DNA from: DASXHY01 sp035552155
Lineage (GTDB): Bacteria; Verrucomicrobiota; Verrucomicrobiia; Limisphaerales; DASXHY01
DNA length: 64,000 nt
Assembly (NCBI GenBank): GCA_035552155.1
Contig: DASZLX010000039.1
Location: 29,934 to 93,933 of the forward strand
Direction of reading: 5' to 3'
Under the pieces are notes generated by a model. The model ran no database searches and was not told the DNA's origin. It saw only the letters and a program-made list of their open reading frames with translations. Shown in pieces: positions 34,794 through 44,307 of the stretch (positions are counted from its first letter, which is position 1; each line of letters starts with the position of its first letter). Position numbers and translations under genes: made by a program.

Positions 34794-36455
34794 TTATGGA
34801 ATAGGTGTCGCCGAAGGCATATTGGTTTGGCCCGACAGGCTAAATAAACCACGCGGGAAGTCCGGGGATTCGAGCCAATCGGCAAGCAGGTGCAGCTCGA
34901 TTGCCGAGAATCCCACGGTTGAGTTGCGGGTGAAAGAAAACCGCCCCGGCGCGGATTGAGTGATTTCGGTGCCAGAAACTCCCAAATTCGTTTTAAGTAC
35001 CCTTAACCATGCCAGTGCAGCCGAGTCCGGAGCCAACTGCGCCTTACCTGAAATCAAACGAACCAACTGTCCGAGATAAATCAAATCTGCAACTCGCGGG
35101 CCGCTTAGCTCCCAATCATAATAGACGAGGTTCGTGTGATTGAGAACTTCATTCAACAATGCGAACGGAGGTGAATCAAATACGGTTTCCGCCTGAAAAC
35201 ACCCCCCAAATGCAAAGTTCCCGCCGTTGGTTTCGAAAGATTGCAAAAAGGGTTTTACATAAGGTACTCCCTGCCACGAAATTCCATTAAAAGTCGTCGA
35301 TCTTTGAAACCCGGCCAAATTATGGATTGCAAACCATGGGGCGCCTTTTTCCAGTACGAGATCGCTAATATGTGATACGACGTTGCTGGCCTCCGGCAAC
35401 GGGGCGGCAAAATACGTTTCCATGGGAAAAGCATGCAAAGCCCATACGTAAAGCTGATCGGGGGGCGGACCGACCTGAAGATTCTTCCAAATCGTGGACA
35501 ATTCCAGCCCGGATTTCAGCCCTCGAACGGCCGTAAAACTCGCGAGATTGCCATCAATCAAGTTGGTTGGCATATTCCAGGGCTCCAGCTTTACGGACCA
35601 GTTGTCCGGTAAAATGATTTCACCACGCGTCAGCACATAGCGCGGGTCCCCGGCCACGCTGAAAGCGACTTGGGGAAGATTCGAATGAACTTTCGCGGCA
35701 ATTCCCAATGCGGAGGCAATTCGCGAAAGATCTCCACTGGCTTCGAGCCACGAGTTGGTGGTCTTCACCGAAAATGGCGCGGTAGCCTGATTCAGCCGGG
35801 CGAGCACCTCATCCAATAATATATTATGATTCTCAGCCGCACTCACGAGCGTCCAATCACCCACCCGCGCAAGTTCGATCAGGTTGGGCGCGTGATGTTT
35901 CTTTAGCGACCAACCGGCGGCGGTGTTCGTGCCGAAAGACGAGGACTTGGTGGGGCGAATACCCGTCAGAGATTCCAACACGGCCGCCAGGTTGGTTTGC
36001 CACAGCGCGGCGCGCTGATTGTCCAGATGGATTGCCAGCACCATTTCGTCAGCGGCATTCGTTGAATTGGCAGTTCGCCGCACTTCCACATACGATTCCT
36101 CGTTGGCGAGATCATCCAAGAGGGGGCGCAGGAGACTGGCGGCGGATTGATTGGTTTCGCTACGCAAAAGCCGCCAGGGAGCCGATGAAAGCTTGTCCAG
36201 CGTTTGCGCTGCGAGATTCATACTTTCCGGCAAATTCCAGACTCGCATCAATGCCGTGGCATTGGTGTCCGCGGAAATACTTTTTTTTCCCAACCAATGA
36301 ATGCGGAGGATGGTGTCCGCGGCCGGCACCGGCAACGACGCCAAAGCATTGGTGGCCGGGGCCGGAACGCTTGCGGCGGGAGACTTTCCACAGCCGAACA
36401 ACAAGGCGGCCAAAGAAAGAATTGCTAAAACACCAATCATCTTCCGTGCAATCAT
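34794..36455 (-). CDS. Lipoprotein of unknown function
   Basis: 553 residues. A lipoprotein signal peptide (MIARKMIGVLAILSLAALLFGC) carries the lipobox LLFGC, followed by a low-complexity Pro/Ala linker. The remainder is a large soluble domain rich in Trp, Leu and Asn-Thr, resembling the uncharacterised exported proteins common in this phylum. No catalytic motif is recognised and there is no membrane helix after the signal. It stands alone, 115 bp from the pseudouridine synthase gene end. It is likely to be real because of the good lipobox and full-length coding character. I cannot assign a role. Confidence 0.72.
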   Translation of the reverse strand: MIARKMIGVLAILSLAALLFGCGKSPAASVPAPATNALASLPVPAADTILRIHWLGKKSISADTNATALMRVWNLPESMNLAAQTLDKLSSAPWRLLRSETNQSAASLLRPLLDDLANEESYVEVRRTANSTNAADEMVLAIHLDNQRAALWQTNLAAVLESLTGIRPTKSSSFGTNTAAGWSLKKHHAPNLIELARVGDWTLVSAAENHNILLDEVLARLNQATAPFSVKTTNSWLEASGDLSRIASALGIAAKVHSNLPQVAFSVAGDPRYVLTRGEIILPDNWSVKLEPWNMPTNLIDGNLASFTAVRGLKSGLELSTIWKNLQVGPPPDQLYVWALHAFPMETYFAAPLPEASNVVSHISDLVLEKGAPWFAIHNLAGFQRSTTFNGISWQGVPYVKPFLQSFETNGGNFAFGGCFQAETVFDSPPFALLNEVLNHTNLVYYDWELSGPRVADLIYLGQLVRLISGKAQLAPDSAALAWLRVLKTNLGVSGTEITQSAPGRFSFTRNSTVGFSAIELHLLADWLESPDFPRGLFSLSGQTNMPSATPIP

Positions 36456-36569
36456 AGACGCAATACTTACTGCCAGAGAAGAACTCGGGGCGCAAATTGA
36501 ATTAAATTTCGTCCCTTCCCAAATCGTTGGGAATGCCTGCCGGCACGGTGACGCCTCAGCGCGTCGCCT

Positions 36570-37301
36570 CTACTGCAAAAAATCCTGAAAACACGATTCC
36601 GGTTCACAGCAAAATTCCTTCGCTTCTGATCGCCACGCGAACCGCAGTGCTCGCGCATGCAGCGCCTGGTTGCGGAAAATGAGCCGCCGCCTCTGCTCGT
36701 TCGTCAACCGGTCTTCCACCAGCGCCAAATACAAATCTTCGTCGCCGCCGTAAAGTTTGTCGCCGGCGATGGGATGACCGATATGCGCGAGGTGAATGCG
36801 GATTTGATGTTTGCGCCCCGTCAGCAGCCGGATGCGTAAAAGGGTGAAATCGCCTTCCGCGCGCGAAAATCTATTCTCGACGGAAAATTCCGTTTGCGAC
36901 GGCAGGCCGTCCGCGCGCACGCAATCTTTCACCGCCACGCGGCTGGATTCGTCCTTGCCCAACGGCGCATCGATCCGCCCGCTCTCCTCACGGACCCAGC
37001 CACACACGATGGCGGCATACTCCTTCTCCACGAGGCGATTCTCCCAAAGACGCCGCAATTCGCGCGCGGCATCATCCCGCTTGGCCACCACCGTCACGCC
37101 GCTGGTTTCGCGGTCGAGGCGGTTCACAAGGTGGGCGGGACTTTCCTTTCCCAAATACAGGCGCACGCGACTGATCAAACTCGAATATTCGTCCGTTTTC
37201 GTGGGATGACACACGAGTCCCGCCGGTTTGTTGATCACCAGCAATTCATCGTCTTCATAAATGACCGCAAAAAGTTTTTCTGGCGTCGTCAAAGATGTCA
37301 T
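36570..37301 (-). CDS. RluA-family RNA pseudouridine synthase
   Basis: 243 residues. The RluA signature HLVNRLDRETSGV is present, with the catalytic Asp63. Further conserved motifs are VINKPAGL near the start and LLTGRKHQIRIHLAHIGHPIAGD around 160-180. There is no N-terminal S4 domain, so it belongs to the shorter RluA/RluE-like group. It would convert a specific uridine in rRNA or tRNA to pseudouridine in the cytoplasm. The exact target cannot be told from the sequence. Confidence 0.93.
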   Translation of the reverse strand: MTSLTTPEKLFAVIYEDDELLVINKPAGLVCHPTKTDEYSSLISRVRLYLGKESPAHLVNRLDRETSGVTVVAKRDDAARELRRLWENRLVEKEYAAIVCGWVREESGRIDAPLGKDESSRVAVKDCVRADGLPSQTEFSVENRFSRAEGDFTLLRIRLLTGRKHQIRIHLAHIGHPIAGDKLYGGDEDLYLALVEDRLTNEQRRRLIFRNQALHARALRFAWRSEAKEFCCEPESCFQDFLQ

Positions 37302-37432
37302 CAGTTTTAATTCTACTGCGTGTAAAAGATTTAAGCTCCCATGGCCTTGCTATTCTGTCATAATCCAGAATGTTCCTAAGGGAAGGAACTACTGGCAAGA
37401 ATTCTCATTAGTTTCGGGGGAGATATTCAGAT

Positions 37433-38992
37433 ATGGACTCAACGTCACATAAGAAATCGACTCACCATACAACAGATTTACTCTCGGATTTTAAGACGGA
37501 CAACCGGGTATTGATCCTGTCCGCGATGGCCATCGTCATCGGCGCCTTGAGCGCCCTCGTAGCCTGGGTGCTGCTCTGGTTGATTTGGCTCATCACGAAT
37601 ATTTCGTTTCACCACCAATTTTCGGCGGCCCCGGCCACGCCTGAAGGAAATCATCTCGGTCCGTGGGTGATAGTAGTACCGGTAATTGGCGCGCTAATCG
37701 TAGGCATCATGGCACGGTACGGCTCGCCGAAGATTCGCGGCCACGGAATTCCCGAAGCCCTTGAGGCCATTTTGCTGGGGCGAAGCCGCATCGAACCCAA
37801 GGTCGCCATCTTAAAACCCATTTCAACGGCAATTTCGCTGGGCACCGGGGGGCCGTTCGGAGCGGAAGGCCCCATCATCATGACGGGCGGAGCATTTGGT
37901 TCGCTCATCGGGCAGGCATTTAATCTGACCGCTGCCGAGCGGAAAACGTTGCTCGCGGCCGGCGCGGCCGGTGGCATGGCAGCCATATTTGCTACGCCGA
38001 TCGGGGCGGTGCTGCTCGCCGTCGAATTGTTGTTGTTCGAATGGCGTCCGCGCAGTTTCATTCCGGTGGCCGTCGCCGCGTCCGTTTCCGCGGCCTTGCG
38101 CGTCCCCTTGCTCGGTTTGGGCCCCGTCTTTCCTTCACCAGCCCATGCGCCTTTAGGTGCTCCAATTTTGCTGGGGGCGGTTGTGGTCGGGATCCTGGCA
38201 GGTTTTGGTTCGGGATTAATGACCAGCCTCATTTACGGCGCTGAGGACCTTTTCGAAAAGTTGCCGATTCACTGGATGTGGTGGCCGGCCCTGGGAGCAA
38301 TCGTCGTCGGCGTGGGCGGTTGGCTGGACCCGCGTGTGCTCGGAGCGGGTTATGACAATATTCGAGGACTGTTAAGCGGAAACATCATTGGCGGAACATT
38401 GCTTGCGTTGCTAGTCGGCAAAGCGGTGGTCTGGACGATTTCGCTGGGCTCGGGCACTTCCGGCGGTGTATTGGCTCCGTTGCTCATTGTGGGCGGCGCG
38501 CTGGGGGCGGTGATCGGCCATTGGATGCCGGTCGGCGATGTGGGCCTTTGGGCGATGGTCGGCATGGGCGCCATGATGGGAGGCACGATGCGCGCACCGT
38601 TCACCGGCATCGTTTTCATGCTGGAAGCGACTCACGATTTAAATGCACTGCCGGCCTTGCTTATCGGTTGCGTCTCGGCTCTGGGCGTCACGGTATTGAT
38701 CATGCGCCGATCGATCTTAACCGAGAAACTCGCGCGCCGCGGTCAGCACATCACGTGCGAATACAGCATCGACCCCTTCGAACTCCTGCGCATCGGCGAA
38801 GCCATGGACAGCACGCCCCCGATCGCGCCCGCCGCGATGACCGTAAGCGATCTGTCGAACTCCATCGCACAAGGGGACGCGCAGTTCATCACGCGCCAGG
38901 GAACTTTGCTGCTGGATGCGCAGAAGGAATTGGCGGGCATCATCACGCGCGGCGATCTCGTGCGGGCGCTGCGGCGGGATCCCACCGGGTAA
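37433..38992 (+). CDS. ClC-family chloride channel/antiporter, cut within the CBS region
   Basis: 519 residues, about ten or eleven membrane helices between 28 and 430. ClC filter motifs are visible: LGTGGPFGAEGP (about 136-147) in the place of G-[KR]-E-G-P, GSGTSGGVLAP (about 342) and a MRAPFTGIVFMLE block (about 385). The Ala in GAEGP replaces the Arg/Lys common in GREGP or GKEGP channels. After the membrane part a first CBS domain (about 440-515) ends at an in-frame TAA at 38990, and a second CBS domain continues in the same frame beyond it. The visible protein would lack the intact CBS pair that normally gates the channel. Confidence 0.85.
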   Translation: MDSTSHKKSTHHTTDLLSDFKTDNRVLILSAMAIVIGALSALVAWVLLWLIWLITNISFHHQFSAAPATPEGNHLGPWVIVVPVIGALIVGIMARYGSPKIRGHGIPEALEAILLGRSRIEPKVAILKPISTAISLGTGGPFGAEGPIIMTGGAFGSLIGQAFNLTAAERKTLLAAGAAGGMAAIFATPIGAVLLAVELLLFEWRPRSFIPVAVAASVSAALRVPLLGLGPVFPSPAHAPLGAPILLGAVVVGILAGFGSGLMTSLIYGAEDLFEKLPIHWMWWPALGAIVVGVGGWLDPRVLGAGYDNIRGLLSGNIIGGTLLALLVGKAVVWTISLGSGTSGGVLAPLLIVGGALGAVIGHWMPVGDVGLWAMVGMGAMMGGTMRAPFTGIVFMLEATHDLNALPALLIGCVSALGVTVLIMRRSILTEKLARRGQHITCEYSIDPFELLRIGEAMDSTPPIAPAAMTVSDLSNSIAQGDAQFITRQGTLLLDAQKELAGIITRGDLVRALRRDPTG

Positions 38993-39241
38993 ACAACCTT
39001 GCTCGAAGCCGGTTCGTCAAAACTCATTGTCGCTTTCGCCGATGAAACACTTATCGAAGGAATTCGTCGCATGTTGAAAAACAATATCGGCCGCCTGCCC
39101 ATTGTGGATCGCGAAAACCCACGCAAAGTCATCGGCTATTTGGGCCGCACGAACGTCATGGCCGCGCGGCTCAAAAGCCTTGAGGAAGAGGAACTGCGCG
39201 AAGGCGGTAGATTCGGAAAGTTATTGCCCGCTCAATCGTAA
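38993..39241 (+). pseudogene. Detached C-terminal CBS domain of the ClC channel
   Basis: About 82 codons in the same frame as the ClC gene, separated only by the TAA at 38990-38992. It reads LLEAGSSKLIVAFADETLIEGIRRM, then IGRLPIVDRENPRKVIGYLGRTNVM, a standard second CBS motif. The simplest reading is a single nonsense change (for example AAA to TAA) or a sequencing error. Alternatives are read-through, or separate translation from the TTG at 38999. Confidence 0.75.
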
Positions 39242-39337
39242 AGGAGATTAGTTAACGGTCATAACGGGAGCGTCATTCCGTGCGCGCTGCTCCGTCTTCT
39301 CATCATTTAGGAATTTGAAACCGGCGCGAGTCGGGGT

Positions 39338-40009
39338 ATGCTCCCCTCCGTGAAAGAAAAATGGAATCGCGCGCTGCCGTTCCTATTGATGGCATTGTTT
39401 GCGCTGAGCCGCTGGCCGGGATTATTTCCGCCCAGTTTCAGCATGGCGTACGCCGTGGTATTTTGCGCCGGCGCGTTTTTCATCAAACGCATGGCGTGGT
39501 GGCTCCCGTTGGGCACGCTGCTTTTAACAGACATTGCTCTCAACTTCTATTACATGAGCAAGGGCTGGGACGTCTGGCAATGGTCCGTGCTGAAATATCA
39601 GCTGGTCAATTACGTCGCTTACGGAGCGATCATTTTGTTGGGGAAACGCTTCAAGCCTCGCTCGTCTTTCATCAGTCTGCTTGGCGGGGGTGTTCTCGGC
39701 GCGCTCGCTTTCTACATCATCACGAACACCGCCTCCTGGCTCTTCAATCCTTTTGACAACCCGGAATACAAACGGGACTTTTCCGGTTTCCTGGTTGCCC
39801 TCCTCAAAGGCACTCACGGCTGGCCGGACGCGTGGAATTTCTTTCGCAACACGTTGCTGAGCGGAGGCCTGTTTACCGCCCTGTTCGTGTCCGCGCTTAA
39901 GCTAACGGCTCCCGCCGAATCGCCGTTGGAAAAAGAAGCCGGCGTTCGCGCGCCCGAACTTGCCCCCGAAGGCGAGGAAACACCCGCGCCGGAGGAAGCC
40001 CGCGCGTGA
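39338..40009 (+). CDS. Integral membrane protein, DUF6580-like
   Basis: 223 residues with five or six membrane segments between about 12 and 190 and a charged, Glu/Pro/Ala-rich tail. Motifs such as SRWPGLFPPSFSM, MAWWLPLGTLLLTDIALN, TNTASWLFNPF and NTLLSGGLFTALF match a family annotated as DUF6580. In other genomes that family is a small membrane protein, sometimes linked by context to vitamin or metal transporter-like (ECF-S style) folds. That is suggestive only. No partner gene is adjacent. Confidence 0.8.
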   Translation: MLPSVKEKWNRALPFLLMALFALSRWPGLFPPSFSMAYAVVFCAGAFFIKRMAWWLPLGTLLLTDIALNFYYMSKGWDVWQWSVLKYQLVNYVAYGAIILLGKRFKPRSSFISLLGGGVLGALAFYIITNTASWLFNPFDNPEYKRDFSGFLVALLKGTHGWPDAWNFFRNTLLSGGLFTALFVSALKLTAPAESPLEKEAGVRAPELAPEGEETPAPEEARA

Positions 40010-40022
40010 AGCGACGGGAGGG

Positions 40023-40072
40023 ACGAGTTCCACGAGTCCCCAAATTCCACGACTCCCTAAATCGCAAGCTCC
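40023..40072. repeat. Degenerate octamer/nonamer array
   Basis: Two 9-bp units (ACGAGTTCC, ACGAGTCCC) are followed by four 8-bp units (CAAATTCC, ACGACTCC, CTAAATCG, CAAGCTCC). It lies between the membrane-protein and phosphodiesterase genes. The period is less exact than in other arrays. Confidence 0.45.
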
Positions 40073-40139
40073 ACAATTTTTTCACACCAATCATGCAAAA
40101 ACGAAACCAGGGACTCCTGGAATTCATCCCTCCGAGGAT

Positions 40140-40601
40140 ATGAAGATCGGCGTCATCTCCGACACCCATAATTTTTTTGACCCGCGCATCCCCGAACTTT
40201 TCCAGGGCGTCGAACACATCCTCCACGCCGGTGACGTCGGCACCAGCGAGATACTGGCCGAACTCGGGCAAATCGCGCCGGTAACGGCTGTTTACGGAAA
40301 TACGGATTCGATGCTCCCGTTGAAAGAAATCGAAGTCTTCGAATTGGGACGCCATAAATTCCTGTTGCAACACATCGTGGAACCCTACACCCCAAAGGTG
40401 CTGCTATCCGACCGTGTCCAGCGCGAAAAGCCCCGCGCGATTGTGTTCGGCCACACGCACAAGCCATTTAATCAAATCATCGGTGGCATCTGGTATTTCA
40501 ATCCAGGTTACGCCGGCAAAACGCGCTTTGGGATGGAACGCAGCGTGGCCCTGTTGCATTTTCATCGCGATAAAATCAAACCCGAGTTTTTGAAGTTGTA
40601 A
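40140..40601 (+). CDS. YfcE/MJ0936-family metallophosphoesterase
   Basis: 153 residues from the ATG at 40140, which starts directly with the first motif MKIGVISDTHN. The other calcineurin-type metal motifs follow: ILHAGDVG (about 28-35), VYGNTD (about 52-57) and VFGHTHKP (about 103-110), then NPG. These Asp, His and Asn residues bind two divalent metals. Enzymes of this family hydrolyse phosphodiesters such as bis-pNPP in vitro; the natural substrate is unclear. An extension upstream to 39960 would overlap the repeat array and is not supported. Confidence 0.92.
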   Translation: MKIGVISDTHNFFDPRIPELFQGVEHILHAGDVGTSEILAELGQIAPVTAVYGNTDSMLPLKEIEVFELGRHKFLLQHIVEPYTPKVLLSDRVQREKPRAIVFGHTHKPFNQIIGGIWYFNPGYAGKTRFGMERSVALLHFHRDKIKPEFLKL

Positions 40602-40638
40602 TTCTCAGGCCAGTGAAAGATTCAAATAGACTGGCCCC

Positions 40639-43600
40639 TCAGGCCACCGGTTGTGATGCCTCGGGAGCCGCCTTGGTTGCCAAACTGGATACAATTTCCT
40701 TCACCTTCCGCAAATCCAATTTCCCCGTCCCCAGCATCGGAAAACTCTCCACCCGGAAAAATTGATCCGGACGCGGCTTCCACAAATTCGGCAAATCGGT
40801 TTGTGATAATTTTCCCAAGGTCGCCGGCAATTGAGCGTCCGGCAGCTGGTGCAATACCACCAGCCGTTCACCTTTCTTTTCGTCAGGCACGCCGGCGACC
40901 ACAAACGTCTGCTCAGTGGAACCGGCCAGTTCATGCAGCCGTTCCTCCACTTTGATGTGCGGTACCATTTCGCCGCCAATTTTGCTGAAGCGACTCAGGC
41001 GGTCGGTAATTTGCAGGAAACCGTCTTCGTCAAACGCAGCGATGTCGCCCGTTGTGTACCAACCATCATGCAACACTTCCGCTGATTTTTCCGCCTTGCC
41101 GAGATAGCCTTGCATCACATTCGGCCCGCGCACGAGCATCAGGCCGGGTTGGCCGACAGGCAACGGCGCACGGGTATCCGGGTCCACGATGCGCACCGAG
41201 ACACCGGAGAGCGGATGGCCGATCTTCCCGCGCTTGGCGCCCACCTGGCGGAAGCCCGCGGAACGAAAATCGTGTGTATTCACGGCCACGGCCGGCGAAC
41301 ATTCGGTGCAGCCGTAACCTTCCAACGGCCGAACGCCAAAATGCTCCTCGAATGCCGTCGCCAGGCGTTCGGGTAATTTTTCCGCGCCGGTCATCACCAC
41401 GCGCAGGCTGCCAAAATCCTCGGGAGCGCAACCACGCAGGTAGAGTTGCAAAAAAGTTGGCGTAGCCAGCAGGAACGTCGCGGAATATTCGCGAACCAGT
41501 GGACCAATGGTTTTCGTGTCCAACGGGTTCGAGTGATAAATCGCTCCCACACCCGCCACCGCTGGCAGGCACAGCGTGCCGGTAAATCCGAACGAATGAA
41601 AAAACGGCAGCACACCCAGCACACAATCGCGCTCGCCCAAACCAAACACCTGCTCCAGTTGCTCAATGTTCGAGCCCACATTGTAATGGCTGAGCATCAC
41701 GCCTTTGGGTTCGCCCGTGCTGCCGCTGGAAAAAATCACCGTGGCGAGATCATCCAACTCCACTTTCTTTTCACGACCGAGCGCGCGCTCCAGCAAGCCC
41801 ACGGGAAAAAATAGCGCGATGAATAAGGCCGTAAGTTTTTCCGATGCTGACGGAGCGCCTGCCAACTCCTCCAAATAAATCGTCTCACACGGAATTTTCA
41901 GTTTCACCTTTTCCAAAAATGCCCGCGACGTGACGACCGTTTTGACCTCGCACTGGCGGACGCAGGACGCGAGCGTTTCTTCGGAGACGGTATAATTCAA
42001 ATTCACCGGCACTTTGCCGCCGAGCATCGCCGCAAAATTCACCAACGCCCCCGGCACGGACGGCGGCAAGAGCAATCCGACCATTTTCTGCCCCTGCCAG
42101 ATTTTTTTCAGGCGACGCCCCAGAAAAACCGTTCGAGCGAGAACCGCGCCAAAACGCACTTTCGGATTTTGCGCGGCCGCCATCGCAAAGCGGAACCGAT
42201 GCCGGCGCGCGGTCCGCACGAACGCGCGATGAAGCGTTTTCATTCGTGCTTTGCGATGCATCCATGCTTCGGCCATCAGTTCCTGCACAGCCTGGCGGAC
42301 TTCGAAGGGTGTGGCCGTGTGAGGCATCGGTTGGCCATAATTAACCGTGATGGGATGCGGAAAACGGCGCGGCCATTTCCACAAAAAACGGCCTCGCTCA
42401 AAACTGAAAATGCTTCCCCACACCCCGTCCAGTGCGACCGGAATAATCGGCGCTTCCACGTCTTTCATGATGCGCTCGAACCCGCGGCGAAACGGCATCA
42501 TCTGCCCAATGCGCGTAATCTGGCCTTCAGCGAAAATGCAGACCACATCGCCATTTTTGATGGCCTGGCTTGCCGCCTGAAGCGACTTGAGCATTTCGCG
42601 GGGGCGTTGCTCCGAGGAAATGGGAATCACGCCCAGCATCCGGGCGAACGGCTTAATCCACGGCAATTCATAATGTGCCTTGTACATCATAAACCGAACC
42701 GTGCGGTCAGTTGAAGCCAGCAGCAGCATTGCATCGGCGAGCGAGAGGTGATTGGAAACAAACAACGCGCCCCCCTTCGCCGGAACGTTCTCCCGGCCCA
42801 CCACGCGGATGCGATACACCGTGCGCGTAAGCAGCCAAAGCACAAACCGCAGCAAGGCTTCCGGCAACAGCCAGAGCACGTAAATCGCGCCCACGAGCGT
42901 CATCACGCCGCCGGCCAGGAAAATGGCGCGCGGGGAAAATTGCAACTGCTGCGTGAGCAGCCAATGCGCGCCCGATGCGAGAAACACGCCCACGAACGAA
43001 AGCAGATTCGCCGTGGCCTGGACTTCGCCCTTCGTCTCGCGCGATGGCTTGTGCTGCAACAGCGCCGAGATAGGGACGATGAAAAACCCGCCGGTAAACC
43101 CGAGCAGCGCCAGCAATAGCAGTGCTTTGCCCGCCGAGAGGCCCGGCAGCGCAAGCAATGCGGAAAAAATAGAAAGCCCCACCGCGCCGAGCGGGACCAC
43201 CCCATATTCAATCTTCCCGCCCGATAAATATCCCGCCGCGACGCTGCCCAGGCCAATGCCCAAAGCAAGTGCCACATTGAGAAAACCGATGTGTGTTTCG
43301 TCCACGTGCAGAACGTCCGCACCGTAAAAAAATAAATTGAGCAGCAGCAGCGCGCCGAGGAAATTGAAATAGGTGTTGCCAATTATGGCGAGCCATAGCG
43401 GACGATCACCCCGCATGGCGCGAAGCTGCCGCCACACTTCGGCGGGGAAATTGGCGTTGAATTTTTTGGCCGGGTCGGCTGCAGGTACGCGCGTGATGCC
43501 CAGGCAGGCGAGGAATCCAAGGACGGCGAGCGCAATCAGGATGAAGCCGGAAATCCATTGCCGGTCATGCAGCTTTTGTGACAGGACCGCCGCGGCAACC

Positions 43601-44118
43601 GTGCCGAGGATAATGGCCATGAAGGTGCCCAGTTCCAGAAGGCCGTTGCCCCAGGAAAGCTTGCGTTCCGACAACAATTCCGGCAGCGATCCGTACTTGG
43701 ATGGCCCGAAAAACGCGCTGTGCGTGCCCATGAGAAAAACACAGGCGAGCAGAAGGTGCCGGTTCAGTGTCCATAATCCGGCGAGCACCAAAGACATGAT
43801 CGCCAATTCAAAAACTTTCACGCCGAGCATCACCGAGCGTTTGCTGAAACGATCGGCGAGATAGCCGCCCGCCATGGAAAACAGGATGAACGGCAGTGAA
43901 AACAAAGCACCGATGGATTCGCCGAATTGATGCTGCTGCGTCAGCGTCATGCTTGATCCAAAGATGGCCAGCAAAATGACGAGGTTTTTCAGGACATTAT
44001 CGCTGAACGCTCCCTGAAATTGCGTCACAATCAGGCTCCAAAACCCGCGGAGCGACGTGCTTGTCGGCTGTGATGAATCCGATGTGTTCATGTTGGTCGC
44101 TTCAGAATTACGAGGCAA
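40639..44118 (-). CDS. MFS transporter-acyltransferase-acyl-CoA/ACP synthetase fusion (LplT-Aas-like)
   Basis: 1159 residues; an ATG 27 bp downstream is also possible. Residues about 20-430 are a twelve-helix MFS transporter of the LplT type. About 435-620 is a PlsC acyltransferase with His457 and Asp462 (NHLSLAD) and the FAEGQ motif at 529. About 680-1145 is an AMP-forming synthetase with the P-loop SSGSTGEPKG (797-806), GYGCTE and TTGDIAAFD. In E. coli LplT and Aas are separate proteins that flip and re-acylate lysophosphatidylethanolamine. This fusion would import lysophospholipid, activate a fatty acid and re-acylate, all in one inner-membrane protein. The arrangement is known in some bacteria and strongly supports a membrane-repair role. 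Confidence 0.9.
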   Translation of the reverse strand: MPRNSEATNMNTSDSSQPTSTSLRGFWSLIVTQFQGAFSDNVLKNLVILLAIFGSSMTLTQQHQFGESIGALFSLPFILFSMAGGYLADRFSKRSVMLGVKVFELAIMSLVLAGLWTLNRHLLLACVFLMGTHSAFFGPSKYGSLPELLSERKLSWGNGLLELGTFMAIILGTVAAAVLSQKLHDRQWISGFILIALAVLGFLACLGITRVPAADPAKKFNANFPAEVWRQLRAMRGDRPLWLAIIGNTYFNFLGALLLLNLFFYGADVLHVDETHIGFLNVALALGIGLGSVAAGYLSGGKIEYGVVPLGAVGLSIFSALLALPGLSAGKALLLLALLGFTGGFFIVPISALLQHKPSRETKGEVQATANLLSFVGVFLASGAHWLLTQQLQFSPRAIFLAGGVMTLVGAIYVLWLLPEALLRFVLWLLTRTVYRIRVVGRENVPAKGGALFVSNHLSLADAMLLLASTDRTVRFMMYKAHYELPWIKPFARMLGVIPISSEQRPREMLKSLQAASQAIKNGDVVCIFAEGQITRIGQMMPFRRGFERIMKDVEAPIIPVALDGVWGSIFSFERGRFLWKWPRRFPHPITVNYGQPMPHTATPFEVRQAVQELMAEAWMHRKARMKTLHRAFVRTARRHRFRFAMAAAQNPKVRFGAVLARTVFLGRRLKKIWQGQKMVGLLLPPSVPGALVNFAAMLGGKVPVNLNYTVSEETLASCVRQCEVKTVVTSRAFLEKVKLKIPCETIYLEELAGAPSASEKLTALFIALFFPVGLLERALGREKKVELDDLATVIFSSGSTGEPKGVMLSHYNVGSNIEQLEQVFGLGERDCVLGVLPFFHSFGFTGTLCLPAVAGVGAIYHSNPLDTKTIGPLVREYSATFLLATPTFLQLYLRGCAPEDFGSLRVVMTGAEKLPERLATAFEEHFGVRPLEGYGCTECSPAVAVNTHDFRSAGFRQVGAKRGKIGHPLSGVSVRIVDPDTRAPLPVGQPGLMLVRGPNVMQGYLGKAEKSAEVLHDGWYTTGDIAAFDEDGFLQITDRLSRFSKIGGEMVPHIKVEERLHELAGSTEQTFVVAGVPDEKKGERLVVLHQLPDAQLPATLGKLSQTDLPNLWKPRPDQFFRVESFPMLGTGKLDLRKVKEIVSSLATKAAPEASQPVA

Positions 44119-44307
44119 AGCCTAGCAACCGAGCCTCGAAACGACTAATCGAAAAAAATTCGCCGGCAACGGTTTTCGTGATGGTCGATTTTGGACAAAG
44201 CCGTTCCAATGACGAAATAACGATAGCGAACCGCCCTTGAAAGGAGAAGATCACCCCCTATAAGAAGCGTCCCGGATGTCACCCTTTTTCGAAAGTTAGT
44301 GAACGCT
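44119..44307. other. Gap upstream of the fusion gene
   Basis: No gene, tRNA or recognised riboswitch is seen in these 189 bp. They should contain the promoter of the fusion gene on the minus strand. Confidence 0.35.

Noticed and set aside
39960..40139. An upstream start for the phosphodiesterase gene
   Set aside because: The added residues come from the end of another gene and a repeat array. The first metal motif begins at the 40140 ATG.
44119..44307. A riboswitch upstream of the lipid-repair fusion gene
   Set aside because: I looked for known aptamer cores and found none that I could support.
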